6,763 nucleotides of DNA from Alphaproteobacteria bacterium MarineAlpha3_Bin3 (GCA_002938075.1 PTLK01000108.1:1-6763); one strand, 5' to 3'. Positions 1-5,627 are shown, numbered from the stretch's first letter. Numbers and translations are program-made. The notes: generated by a model not told the origin, from the sequence alone.

Positions 1-168
1 ATGAACCCCATCGACCACCCCCATGGCGGCGGCGAAGGACGGACCAGCGGCGGCCGCCACCCGGTGACCCCCTGGGGCAAGCCGACCAAGGGCAAAAAAA
101 CCCGTTCCAACAAAAAGACGGACAGCCTGATCATGCGCCGCCGTCACGCCAAGAAATACAAGAAATAG
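1..168 (+). CDS. rplB: 50S ribosomal protein L2, C-terminal 55 residues (5' end outside window)
   Basis: This is the tail of L2, a core 50S protein that binds 23S rRNA near the peptidyl transferase centre and helps subunits associate. The frame is open from base 1 to a TAG at 166-168. The visible fragment starts with MNPIDHPHGGGEGR, the near-invariant L2 segment containing the histidine known as His229 in E. coli, and continues with HPVTPWGKPTKGKKTRSNK, also strongly conserved. The basic end (RRRHAKKYKK) is slightly longer than that of E. coli. The ATG at base 1 is an internal methionine codon, not a start: by comparison with the usual length of about 273-280 residues, roughly 220 residues lie upstream of the window. 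The stop codon overlaps the ribosome binding site of rpsS, which begins 13 bases later. Identity is near certain. Confidence 0.97.
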   Translation: MNPIDHPHGGGEGRTSGGRHPVTPWGKPTKGKKTRSNKKTDSLIMRRRHAKKYKK

Positions 169-173
169 GAGGA
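167..173 (+). promoter_or_regulatory. Ribosome binding site of rpsS (AGGAGGA)
   Basis: A full Shine-Dalgarno match, AGGAGGA, overlaps the last two bases of the rplB stop codon and lies 8 bases before the GTG at 182. It fixes GTG as the start of rpsS, since no ATG is available at the family's N-terminus. Confidence 0.85.
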
Positions 174-181
174 CGCCCGAG

Positions 182-466
182 GTGCCTCGTTCGATCTGGA
201 AAGGACCTTTCGTTGACGGCTATCTGCTGAAAAAAGCGGAAAATGTCCGCGCCTCCAGGCGCAACGACATCATCAAGACCTGGTCCCGGCGCTCGACGGT
301 CCTGCCGCAGTTTGTCGGCCTGACGTTCGGTGTCTACAACGGCCACAAGTTTATTCCCGTACTGGTGACCGAGGACATGATCGGCCATAAGCTGGGTGAA
401 TTTTCCCCGACCCGCATTTATTATGGCCATTCCGCCGACAAGAGGGCGAAAAGGGAGGCCGATTAG
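182..466 (+). CDS. rpsS: 30S ribosomal protein S19
   Basis: S19 sits in the head of the 30S subunit next to S13, contacts 16S rRNA and lies near the A-site tRNA and the bridge to the 50S. The 94-residue product is of family length (about 92). It starts MPRSIWKGPFVDGYLLKK and carries the conserved blocks TWSRRSTVLPQFVGLTFGVYNG (residues about 36-57) and GHKLGEFSPTR (about 68-79), ending in the basic GHSADKRAKR tail. The start is GTG, supported by a perfect ribosome binding site and by the MPRS/MARS N-terminus of the family. The wording WKGPFVDGYLLKKAE is typical of alphaproteobacteria. It lies 13 bases after rplB and only 3 bases before rplV, whose ribosome binding site (AAGGGAGG, 451-458) is inside this gene, so coupled translation is likely. 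Confidence 0.97.
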   Translation: MPRSIWKGPFVDGYLLKKAENVRASRRNDIIKTWSRRSTVLPQFVGLTFGVYNGHKFIPVLVTEDMIGHKLGEFSPTRIYYGHSADKRAKREAD

Positions 467-469
467 ACC

Positions 470-850
470 ATGGGCAAGAAATCATTCGGACGCGGCCTCG
501 CCGACAACGAAGCCATGGCCTACGCCAAGCATCTTCGGACCAGCCCGCAGAAGCTGAATCTGGTGGCCGAAACCATCCGCGGGAAGAAATGCGAGGCGGC
601 GCTGTCGGAACTCGAATTCTCCCACCGCCGTATCTCCGGCGAGGTCAAGAAACTACTGGAAAGCGCAATCGCCAACGCCGAAAACAACCATCAACTGGAT
701 GTCGACCGGCTTTACGTGGCCGAGGCGACGGTCGGAAAGACCATGGTCATTAAACGCTGGCGCGCCCGCGCCCGGGGCCGTGTTGGGCGTATCCAGAAGC
801 CTTTCAGCAATCTGCGGCTAGTAGTTCGCGAACGCGAGGAGACAGCTTAA
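470..850 (+). CDS. rplV: 50S ribosomal protein L22
   Basis: L22 binds several domains of 23S rRNA early in 50S assembly. Its long beta-hairpin lines the peptide exit tunnel, where mutations in E. coli cause macrolide resistance. The product has 126 residues. The core begins at AYAKHLRTSPQKLNLVAETIRGK (residues about 17-39), followed by LESAIANAENNH (63-74) and the hairpin region from about 91 to 115 (TMVIKRWRARARGRVGRI). The 16-residue N-terminal lead (MGKKSFGRGLADNEAM) before the core is longer than in E. coli (110 residues) but usual in alphaproteobacteria. The start ATG lies 11 bases after AAGGGAGG at 451-458. The TAA stop shares its last base with the rpsC ATG (TAATG), a classic coupling arrangement. 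Confidence 0.97.
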   Translation: MGKKSFGRGLADNEAMAYAKHLRTSPQKLNLVAETIRGKKCEAALSELEFSHRRISGEVKKLLESAIANAENNHQLDVDRLYVAEATVGKTMVIKRWRARARGRVGRIQKPFSNLRLVVREREETA

Positions 851-1527
851 TGGGTCAAAAGGTCAACCCTATCGGCCTGCGTCTAGGCATCAACCGTACC
901 TGGGATTCACGCTGGTACGCCGATAGCAACTACGCCGATCTTCTGCACGAGGATTTGGAGATCCGGGCGTTTCTTTTCAAGCGCCTGGCCCAGGCCGGCG
1001 TGTCCAAGATCATCATCGAAAGGCCGGCGAAAAAGGCCCGCGTAACCATCCATACGGCGCGTCCGGGCGTGGTTATCGGCAAGAAGGGCGTCGATATCGA
1101 GAATCTTCGGCGCGAGATTTCGAATATGACCGGGTCGGAGGCGCACCTGAACATCGTCGAAATCCGCAAGCCCGAGATCGAAGCCCAACTGGTGGCCGAA
1201 AACGTCGCCCAACAGATGGAGCGCCGGGTTTCCATCCGCCGGGCCATGAAGCGGGTCGTTCAATCGGCCATGCGGCTTGGCGCCGAAGGCATCCGCATCA
1301 ATTGCGCCGGACGCCTCGGCGGCGCCGAAATCGCCCGTACCCAATGGTATCGCGAGGGCCGGGTGCCCCTCCACACGCTCCGGGCCAACATCGATTACGG
1401 CGAATGCGTCGCCCACACCACTTACGGGACCTGCGGCGTCAAGGTCTGGATCTACAAGGGCGAAATCATGGCCCACGATCCCAAGGCGCTGGACAAACAG
1501 GCCCAGGAGCAGCAGCCCCAGCGCTAA
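850..1527 (+). CDS. rpsC: 30S ribosomal protein S3
   Basis: S3 is in the 30S head at the mRNA entry channel and contributes to the ribosome's mRNA helicase activity. The 225-residue protein has the N-terminal block MGQKVNPIGLRLGINR, a type II KH domain with the GxxG loop VVIGKKG (residues 74-80), and the C-terminal domain with GRLGGAEIART (154-164) and AHTTYGTCGVKVWIYKGE (188-205). The basic residues tied to helicase activity in E. coli (Arg131, Arg132, Lys135) are present one position earlier, as Arg130, Arg131 and Lys134. The ATG overlaps the rplV stop and is preceded by GAGGAGA at 836-842. The 36-base gap after it is the longest in the window and holds a short micro-ORF (see findings). Confidence 0.98.
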   Translation: MGQKVNPIGLRLGINRTWDSRWYADSNYADLLHEDLEIRAFLFKRLAQAGVSKIIIERPAKKARVTIHTARPGVVIGKKGVDIENLRREISNMTGSEAHLNIVEIRKPEIEAQLVAENVAQQMERRVSIRRAMKRVVQSAMRLGAEGIRINCAGRLGGAEIARTQWYREGRVPLHTLRANIDYGECVAHTTYGTCGVKVWIYKGEIMAHDPKALDKQAQEQQPQR

Positions 1528-1563
1528 GGCGCTGGATGGCCATCAGGATCAGGGAAAAGAAAA

Positions 1564-1983
1564 ATGCTTAGCCCCAAAAGCATGAAATACCGGAAGGCCC
1601 ACAAGGGCCGCATCCACGGCAAGGCGAAAAGAGGCTACAAGCTGAATTTCGGTTCTTTCGGCCTCAAGGCGGTGACCCCGGAACGCGTTACCGCGCGCCA
1701 GATCGAAGCCGCCCGCCGCGCCATGACCCGCCACATGAAACGGGCCGGGCGTGTATGGATCCGGATCTTCCCCGATGTTCCGGTGTCGCAAAAACCTGCC
1801 GAAGTCCGCCAAGGCAAAGGCAAGGGGACACCGGAATACTGGATGTGCCGGGTCAAGCCGGGCCGGATTTTGTTCGAGGTCGACGGGGTATCGGCGGACG
1901 TCGCCCGCCAGGCATTCACCCTGGCCGCCGCCAAGCTGCCCCTCAAAACCCGGTTCGTCACCCGAATGGGTGAAGAAAGATAA
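1564..1983 (+). CDS. rplP: 50S ribosomal protein L16
   Basis: L16 is a late-assembling 50S protein that positions the A-site tRNA elbow and helps shape the peptidyl transferase centre. The 139 residues match the family (136-138). Conserved blocks are MLSPKSMKYRKAHKGR at the start, SFGLKAV (31-37), TARQIEAARRAMTRHMKRAGRVWIRIFPD (43-71), and VRQGKGKGTPEYW (81-93). Arg82 corresponds to Arg81 of E. coli, the target of the RoxA/YcfD hydroxylase; whether this host modifies it cannot be seen. The start is fixed by the canonical MLxPK N-terminus. Its ribosome binding site is poor: AGGGAAAAGAAAA directly upstream has only an AGGGA core. Four bases separate the stop from rpmC. Confidence 0.97.
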   Translation: MLSPKSMKYRKAHKGRIHGKAKRGYKLNFGSFGLKAVTPERVTARQIEAARRAMTRHMKRAGRVWIRIFPDVPVSQKPAEVRQGKGKGTPEYWMCRVKPGRILFEVDGVSADVARQAFTLAAAKLPLKTRFVTRMGEER

Positions 1984-1987
1984 GGTT

Positions 1988-2194
1988 ATGAAAGTCGAGG
2001 ACGTGCGCGCCAAAAGCGACGACGAACTGAAAGAACAGTTGCTGGACCTCCGCAAGGAAGCCTTCAACCTGCGTTTTCAGACCGCCAGCGGGCAGCTCGA
2101 AAACACCGCCCGGGTGCGCCAGGTGCGACGCGATATCGGCCGCATTAAGACGATTTTAAATGAACGCCGTCGGGCCCAGGCCCCGACGGCCTAA
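1988..2194 (+). CDS. rpmC: 50S ribosomal protein L29
   Basis: L29 is a small two-helix protein at the exit of the nascent peptide tunnel, next to L23, where chaperones and targeting factors dock. The 68-residue product reads as an antiparallel helical hairpin: the first helix includes DDELKEQLLDLRKEAFNLRFQ (residues 11-31), then the conserved turn ASGQLENTARVRQVRRDIGR (33-52) leads into the second helix, followed by a short APTA tail. The reading frame is open far upstream within rplP, but the ATG at 1988 gives the expected N-terminus (MKVEDVR) and lies 4 bases after the rplP stop. No strong ribosome binding site is visible beyond an AAGAAAGATAAGG run over the rplP stop, so it is probably read by ribosomes finishing rplP. 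Confidence 0.96.
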   Translation: MKVEDVRAKSDDELKEQLLDLRKEAFNLRFQTASGQLENTARVRQVRRDIGRIKTILNERRRAQAPTA

Positions 2195-2208
2195 GGAGAA
2201 CGAAGAAG

Positions 2209-2445
2209 ATGCCAAGACGCGTCATGCAAGGGATTGTGGTGAGCGACAAGATGGACAAGACCGTGATTGTAGAGGTCGAACGGCTGGTCATGCATTCGCT
2301 TTACAAGAAGTTCATCCGGCGTTCCAAGAAATATTCCGCCCATGACGAAAACAACGCCTGCAAGGTCGGCGACGTGGTTTCCATTCGCGAATGCAAGCCG
2401 ATCTCGAAAAACAAGCGTTGGGAGGTCCTGGCCGAGGACGCCTGA
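2209..2445 (+). CDS. rpsQ: 30S ribosomal protein S17
   Basis: S17 is an OB-fold, primary 16S rRNA binding protein of the 30S body and is important early in assembly. The 78-residue product is of normal length (about 80). It has the expected MPRRVMQGIVVSDKMDKTV start, VERLVMHSLYKKFIRRSKKY (residues 23-42), and the signature region KVGDVVSIRECKPISKNKRW (52-71). AAGGAGAA at 2193-2200, overlapping the rpmC stop, is a good ribosome binding site 8 bases before the ATG. In E. coli this gene ends the S10 operon. Here the next gene, rplN, follows after only 35 bases, and I see no terminator hairpin with a T-run in between. Confidence 0.97.
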   Translation: MPRRVMQGIVVSDKMDKTVIVEVERLVMHSLYKKFIRRSKKYSAHDENNACKVGDVVSIRECKPISKNKRWEVLAEDA

Positions 2446-2480
2446 GAACGCCCTCCGGGAAATGAATAAGGACAAGGACC

Positions 2481-2849
2481 ATGATTCAGGTCGAAACAAA
2501 ACTCAATGTCGCTGATAATTCCGGGGCCCGGAAGATTCAGTGCATCAAGGTGCTGGGCGGTTCCAGGCGCAAGTACGCCTCCGTCGGTGATGTCATCGTC
2601 GTCACCATCAAGGAGGCAATACCGCGTGGCCGCGTCAAGAAGGGTGAGATCGTGAAAGCCGTCGTCGTCAGAACCGCTAAGGACATCCGCCGCCCGGACG
2701 GCTCCGCGATCCGGTTCGATTCCAATGCCGCGGTGTTGATCAGCACCCAGGGGGAACCTATCGGCACCCGCATCTTTGGTCCCGTGACCCGGGAATTGCG
2801 GGCCAAGAACTATATGAAGATCATTTCCCTGGCGCCCGAGGTGTTGTGA
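2481..2849 (+). CDS. rplN: 50S ribosomal protein L14
   Basis: L14 lies on the 50S interface, contacts the 30S through 16S rRNA helix 14, and is the docking site of the silencing factor RsfS. It is 122 residues long, exactly the usual size. MIQVETKLNVADNSGARKIQ opens the protein. The family signature is visible around RPDGSAIRFDSNAAVLI (residues about 72-88), and TRIFGPVTRELR (98-109) and the ending ISLAPEVL are canonical. The start is preceded by AAGGACAAGGACC. In E. coli this is the first gene of the spc operon. The TGA stop and the rplX ATG share one base (TGATG). Confidence 0.97.
   Translation: MIQVETKLNVADNSGARKIQCIKVLGGSRRKYASVGDVIVVTIKEAIPRGRVKKGEIVKAVVVRTAKDIRRPDGSAIRFDSNAAVLISTQGEPIGTRIFGPVTRELRAKNYMKIISLAPEVL
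2838..2841 (+). promoter_or_regulatory. Ribosome binding site of rplX (GAGG)
   Basis: GAGG inside the last codons of rplN lies 7 bases before the ATG at 2849 and only 4 before an in-frame GTG at 2846. The spacing favours the ATG as start of rplX. Confidence 0.55.
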
Positions 2850-3172
2850 TGACGGCAAAGCTTAAAATAAAGAAAGGCGACCGGGTCATTGTGACGACCG
2901 GCAAGGACAAAGGGAAAATCGGCGAGGTCCTGAAGATTTTGACCAAGAAGGGCCGCGCCTTCGTCCAGAACGTCAACATGATCAAGAGCCATCAACGGCC
3001 GACCCAGGCCACGGGCGGCGGCATCGTCGAAAAAGAGGCGGCCATTCATATTTCCAATTTGGCGCATATCGACCCCAAGGACGATAAGCCGACGCGGATC
3101 GGGTACAAGACCCTCGAAGGGGGCCGCAAGGTGCGCTTCGCCAAACGGTCCGGCGAAGTGATTGATAAATAA
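2849..3172 (+). CDS. rplX: 50S ribosomal protein L24
   Basis: L24 starts 50S assembly by binding the 5' end of 23S rRNA and later sits near the exit tunnel. The 107-residue product (family about 103-106) begins MTAKLKIKKGDRVIV and has the KOW motif over residues about 6-33 (KIKKGDRVIVTTGKDKGK and following). Conserved downstream pieces are NVNMIKSHQRPTQ (41-53), then GGGIVEKEAAIHISNL and a basic end. A GTG three bases upstream, at 2846, is in frame and would add one residue, but the ATG overlapping the rplN stop is the better choice on spacing. It is followed after 16 bases by rplE. Confidence 0.96.
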   Translation: MTAKLKIKKGDRVIVTTGKDKGKIGEVLKILTKKGRAFVQNVNMIKSHQRPTQATGGGIVEKEAAIHISNLAHIDPKDDKPTRIGYKTLEGGRKVRFAKRSGEVIDK

Positions 3173-3188
3173 AGCGGGCAGAACGAAC

Positions 3189-3986
3189 ATGACACGCTTA
3201 CACGATCAATACAAAAACACGGTCAAGCCGGCCTTGATCAAGGAGTTCGGCTACGTGAACCCCATGCAGGCGCCGCGGCTGGACAAGATCGTCCTCAACA
3301 TGGGCGTCGGCGAAGGCGTTGCCGACCGCAAGAAAGTCGAGGCCGCAGCCAAGGAACTGGCCCTGATTTCCGGACAAAAGGCCGTCATCACCAAAGCCAA
3401 GAAGTCGATTGCCACCTACAAGCTTCGCGATGGCATGACCATTGGCTGCAAGGTGACGCTGCGCCGTGATCGCATGTACGAATTTCTCGACCGTCTGATC
3501 ACCATCGCCTTGCCGAGGGTCCGGGATTTCCGGGGCATTTCGCCCAGGAGTTTCGACGGCAACGGCAACTTTGCCCTCGGGCTTAAGGAACAGATCGTGT
3601 TCCCGGAAATCGACTACGACAAGGTCGATCAAATCCGCGGCATGGATGTCGTGATCTGCACCACCGCCAAGACCGACGATGAGGCGAGAGAGTTGCTTAA
3701 AGGGTTGGACATGCCGTTCAGCGGCCGGGACCCGGAAAAGGAAAAAGAAGAAGAAGCCGCCCGGCGGGCCGCCCTTGAGGCGGAAAAACAGGCCGCCAGG
3801 GATGCCATGAAGGAAGTTGAGGAAGCCGATCGGGCCGCGGCTCGTGAAGACGCCGGGGACGCGGGTAGCGATTCTGGTGCCGAGGCGGCTGAAAAGGCGG
3901 ACTCCCGATCCGCCGATAAGGGAAGCGACGATTCCTCAAAACCCCGCAAGCCCGAAAAATCGAAGGGAGAAAACCCCAATGGCTAA
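3189..3986 (+). CDS. rplE: 50S ribosomal protein L5 with a long charged C-terminal extension
   Basis: L5 binds 5S rRNA with L18 in the central protuberance, contacts P-site tRNA and forms a bridge with S13. Residues 1-179 are a complete L5: MTRLHDQYKNTVKPALIKEFGY-like start, the signature around LISGQKAVITKAKKSIA (59-75), LRDGMTIGCKVTLRR (79-93), PRVRDFRGISPRSFDGNGN (109-127), and the usual end ELLKGLDMPF (168-177). The ORF then runs on in frame for 86 residues (180-265), to 265 in total against about 179-187 normally. The tail has about 25 acidic and 18 basic residues, 19 alanines, and no aromatic residue or Cys. Residues 181-222 look helical (EKEKEEEAARRAALEAEK and similar), and 223-265 look disordered (Asp, Ser, Lys, Pro). 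The start is ATG at 3189, giving the canonical N-terminus, although the frame is open upstream from a TTG at 3162. Its last 8 bases overlap rpsN. The core is certain; the role of the tail is unknown. Confidence 0.95.
   Translation: MTRLHDQYKNTVKPALIKEFGYVNPMQAPRLDKIVLNMGVGEGVADRKKVEAAAKELALISGQKAVITKAKKSIATYKLRDGMTIGCKVTLRRDRMYEFLDRLITIALPRVRDFRGISPRSFDGNGNFALGLKEQIVFPEIDYDKVDQIRGMDVVICTTAKTDDEARELLKGLDMPFSGRDPEKEKEEEAARRAALEAEKQAARDAMKEVEEADRAAAREDAGDAGSDSGAEAAEKADSRSADKGSDDSSKPRKPEKSKGENPNG
3963..3970 (+). promoter_or_regulatory. Ribosome binding site of rpsN inside the rplE tail (AAGGGAGA)
   Basis: AAGGGAGA lies 8 bases before the rpsN ATG and is encoded by Lys-Gly-Glu codons of the L5 tail. 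It supports ATG 3979 as the rpsN start over in-frame upstream starts such as 3817. Confidence 0.75.
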
Positions 3987-4284
3987 GAAAAGCGCCATAG
4001 AAAAAGAGAAGAAACGAGTCCGTTTGGCTAATAAATTTGCCGCCAAACGAACGGCCCTGAAGGCTCAGGCAAAGGACCAAACTTTGTCGCCGGAAGAACG
4101 GTTCAATGCCCGCATAAAGCTGGCTAAGCTACCGCGGAATTCGGCTCCGGTGCGCCAACGCCTGCGCTGTAAGATTTCCGGCCGGCCACGCGGAAATTAC
4201 CGAAAGTTCAAGCTCAGCCGCATTGCTTTGCGTGAATTGGCGTCGTCCGGGCAGATTCCTGGAATGGTCAAATCCAGTTGGTAA
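3979..4284 (+). CDS. rpsN: 30S ribosomal protein S14 (zinc-independent, long form)
   Basis: S14 is in the 30S head near the decoding region and binds late with S3, S10 and S19. The product has 101 residues, the exact length of the long bacterial form. It starts MAKKSAIEKEKKRVRL, has PRNSAPVRQRLRCKISGRPRGNYRKFKLSR (residues 52-81), and ends with the canonical GQIPGMVKSSW. Only one cysteine (64) is present, so the CxxC pairs of the zinc-binding short form are absent and this is the C-minus type. The reading frame is open upstream to 3817 inside rplE, but that would give an untypical basic extension of 54 residues. The ATG at 3979, with its ribosome binding site, gives the family N-terminus. It overlaps rplE by 8 bases. 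Confidence 0.97.
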   Translation: MAKKSAIEKEKKRVRLANKFAAKRTALKAQAKDQTLSPEERFNARIKLAKLPRNSAPVRQRLRCKISGRPRGNYRKFKLSRIALRELASSGQIPGMVKSSW

Positions 4285-4290
4285 GGAGAG
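4283..4290 (+). promoter_or_regulatory. Ribosome binding site of rpsH (AAGGAGAG)
   Basis: AAGGAGAG overlaps the rpsN stop and lies 7 bases before the ATG at 4298. It supports that start over an upstream in-frame start within rpsN and over the second ATG at 4304. Confidence 0.8.
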
Positions 4291-4297
4291 TCACCCG

Positions 4298-4696
4298 ATG
4301 ACGATGACCGACCCCTTGGGCGATATGTTGACCCGAATCCGTAACGGACAGTGGGCCCGGAAATCCTCCGTCCTGTCGCCGGCTTCCAGGCTGCGCGCCA
4401 ATGTGCTCGATGTTCTCAAGCGCGAAGGTTTCATTCGCGATTTTTCCCAGCACGAGGTCCGTCCCGGCATCTCGGAGATCAAGATCGAGCTTAAGTATCA
4501 CGAAGGGGATCCCGTGATCCGCGAAATCAGCCGCGTGTCAACGCCTGGTCGGCGCGTTTATTCGGCAATCAAGGACCTGCCAAGGGTTTATGATGGCTTA
4601 GGGATCTCTATTTTATCGACCCCGCAAGGGGTGCTTTCGGATTCGGAAGCCCGCGACAAGAACGTCGGCGGCGAAGTTCTTTGCCAGGTCTTTTAG
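4298..4696 (+). CDS. rpsH: 30S ribosomal protein S8
   Basis: S8 binds the central domain of 16S rRNA (helix 21 region) and organises the 30S platform. In E. coli it also represses spc operon translation by binding mRNA near the rplE start. The product has 132 residues (family 130-132). It starts MTMTDPLGDMLTRIRNGQ, has SPASRLRANVLDVLKREGFIRDF-type sequence at residues about 27-49, and ends with the near-invariant ISILSTPQGVLSDSEARD and NVGGEVLCQVF. The frame extends upstream into rpsN, but the ATG at 4298 matches the family start and has a strong ribosome binding site. A methionine two codons later (4304) is a possible alternative. A 30-base gap follows before rplF. Confidence 0.97.
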   Translation: MTMTDPLGDMLTRIRNGQWARKSSVLSPASRLRANVLDVLKREGFIRDFSQHEVRPGISEIKIELKYHEGDPVIREISRVSTPGRRVYSAIKDLPRVYDGLGISILSTPQGVLSDSEARDKNVGGEVLCQVF

Positions 4697-4726
4697 GGCC
4701 CTATTAGGAAGCAACCGGAAAATCCC

Positions 4727-5260
4727 ATGTCCAGAATTGGCAAAAACCCCGTGGATATCCCCGAAGGCGTCAACGTCGACCTCGCCGGACAAGTCGTCAC
4801 GGCCAAGGGAAAGTTGGGGGAACTCAGTGTCACTCTTTCCCACGAAGTGGAAGTGAGTCGTGAAGGCGAGCAAATCTGGGTCAAACCCCGGACAGATGAA
4901 CTCTCGGCGCGGAAGATGTGGGGAACTTCCCGGACTTTGATTAACAACCTTGTTGCCGGCGTTTCCGAAGGCTTCTCGCGAAATCTGGAAATTCAGGGCG
5001 TCGGGTACCGGGCCCAGGTCCAGGGCAAGGAACTGATCATGCAACTCGGGCTGAGTCATGAAATCCGGTTCCCGGTTCCGGAAGGCATCACCATCGAGTG
5101 TTCGGACCAGACCCATATTTCCGTCAGCGGCGCCGACAAACAGAAGGTCGGCCAAACGGCTTCCGAAATCAGAGGTTTTCGTCCGCCGGAACCCTACAAG
5201 GGCAAGGGAATCAGATACGAAGGCGAGTATGTCTTCCGCAAGGAAGGCAAGAAAAAGTAA
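4727..5260 (+). CDS. rplF: 50S ribosomal protein L6
   Basis: L6 sits at the base of the L7/L12 stalk, next to the factor-binding centre and the sarcin-ricin loop, and is needed late in 50S assembly. The 177 residues match the family exactly. It begins MSRIGKNPVDIPEGVNVDL and has the two repeated L6 folds (about 1-80 and 83-177), with ARKMWGTSRTLINNLVAGVSEGF bridging them. The family signature PEPYKGKGIRYEGE is at about residues 155-168, before a basic KEGKKK end. The upstream ribosome binding site is not strong: TTAGGAA at 4704-4710 is rather far and CGGAAAA is weak. The TAA stop overlaps the rplR ATG by one base (TAATG). Confidence 0.97.
   Translation: MSRIGKNPVDIPEGVNVDLAGQVVTAKGKLGELSVTLSHEVEVSREGEQIWVKPRTDELSARKMWGTSRTLINNLVAGVSEGFSRNLEIQGVGYRAQVQGKELIMQLGLSHEIRFPVPEGITIECSDQTHISVSGADKQKVGQTASEIRGFRPPEPYKGKGIRYEGEYVFRKEGKKK
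5240..5247 (+). promoter_or_regulatory. Ribosome binding site of rplR (AAGGAAGG)
   Basis: AAGGAAGG near the end of rplF lies 12 bases before the ATG at 5260. It agrees with starting rplR there, at the stop-start overlap, although the frame is open well upstream. Confidence 0.55.
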
Positions 5261-5622
5261 TGGCCAAAACAAAACATTTATTCAACCGGCGCAAGGGACG
5301 GACACGCCAGCAGCTTCAGTGCAAATCCGGGCAACGCCCGCGGCTGTCCGTTTTCCGGTCGGGAAAACATATCTACGCCCAGGTCATCGACGATCGCCAA
5401 CAGGCCACCCTGGTGGCGGCCTCGACGCTGGATAAGGACCTGCGCGGAAAACTGAAGACCGGAGCCGACAAGGACGCCGCCGGTCAGGTCGGCAAGACCA
5501 TCGCCGAGCGGGCGATCGCAAAGGGAATCAAGGAAGTCATCTTCGACCGTGGCGGATACAGGTACCACGGCCGGGTCAAGGCCCTGGCCGATGCCGCCCG
5601 CGAGGGCGGACTGAGTTTTTAG
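5260..5622 (+). CDS. rplR: 50S ribosomal protein L18
   Basis: L18 binds 5S rRNA and, with L5, brings it into the central protuberance of the 50S. The 120 residues agree with the family (about 117-120). The basic N-terminus (MAKTKHLFNRRKGRTRQQL) is followed by the conserved RPRLSVFRSGKHIYAQVIDD (26-45), the GKTIAERAIAKGIKEVIFDRGGYRYHGRVKALADAAREGGL stretch (about 78-118) and the usual final SF. The ORF is open upstream in this frame to 5098, but the ATG at the rplF stop gives the canonical start. The rpsE ribosome binding site begins on the last two bases of its TAG stop. Confidence 0.97.
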   Translation: MAKTKHLFNRRKGRTRQQLQCKSGQRPRLSVFRSGKHIYAQVIDDRQQATLVAASTLDKDLRGKLKTGADKDAAGQVGKTIAERAIAKGIKEVIFDRGGYRYHGRVKALADAAREGGLSF

Positions 5623-5627
5623 GGGAG
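5621..5627 (+). promoter_or_regulatory. Ribosome binding site of rpsE (AGGGGAG)
   Basis: AGGGGAG starts on the last two bases of the rplR stop codon and lies 7 bases before the rpsE ATG at 5635. Confidence 0.7.

Noticed and set aside
907..1476. 189-codon antisense ORF inside rpsC
   Set aside because: Fully contained opposite S3, whose codons are strongly constrained; an antisense shadow.
2446..2458. Small CCC-TCC-GGG inverted repeat after rpsQ as a terminator
   Set aside because: Only 3 base pairs with a 3-base loop and no following T-run.
3817..3978. Possible N-terminal extension of S14 in frame with rpsN
   Set aside because: The frame is open for 54 codons but gives an untypical Arg/Pro-rich sequence. 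ATG 3979 has a good ribosome binding site and gives the canonical 101-residue S14. The openness reflects the biased composition of the overlapping L5 tail.
3629..3979. Antisense ORF covering the L5 tail
   Set aside because: Ser/Ala-rich translation is what the complement of Glu/Ala/Arg/Asp codons yields. It cannot explain the tail, which continues the rplE frame directly.
3720..3983. L5 tail as a frameshift artefact or a fused separate gene
   Set aside because: The L5 core is complete before the tail and the frame is unchanged. The tail has no recognisable domain of its own, and rpsN follows in normal order, so an in-frame extension is simpler.
4590..4625. Locally AT-richer stretch near the end of rpsH as a promoter for rplF
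   Set aside because: CTATTTTATC offers only a loose -10 resemblance and no credible -35 at proper spacing; it lies within conserved S8 codons (ISILST).
4613..5272. 219-codon antisense ORF across the end of rpsH and all of rplF
   Set aside because: Mirror of a well-conserved gene, spanning a gene junction with no ribosome binding site or operon context of its own.
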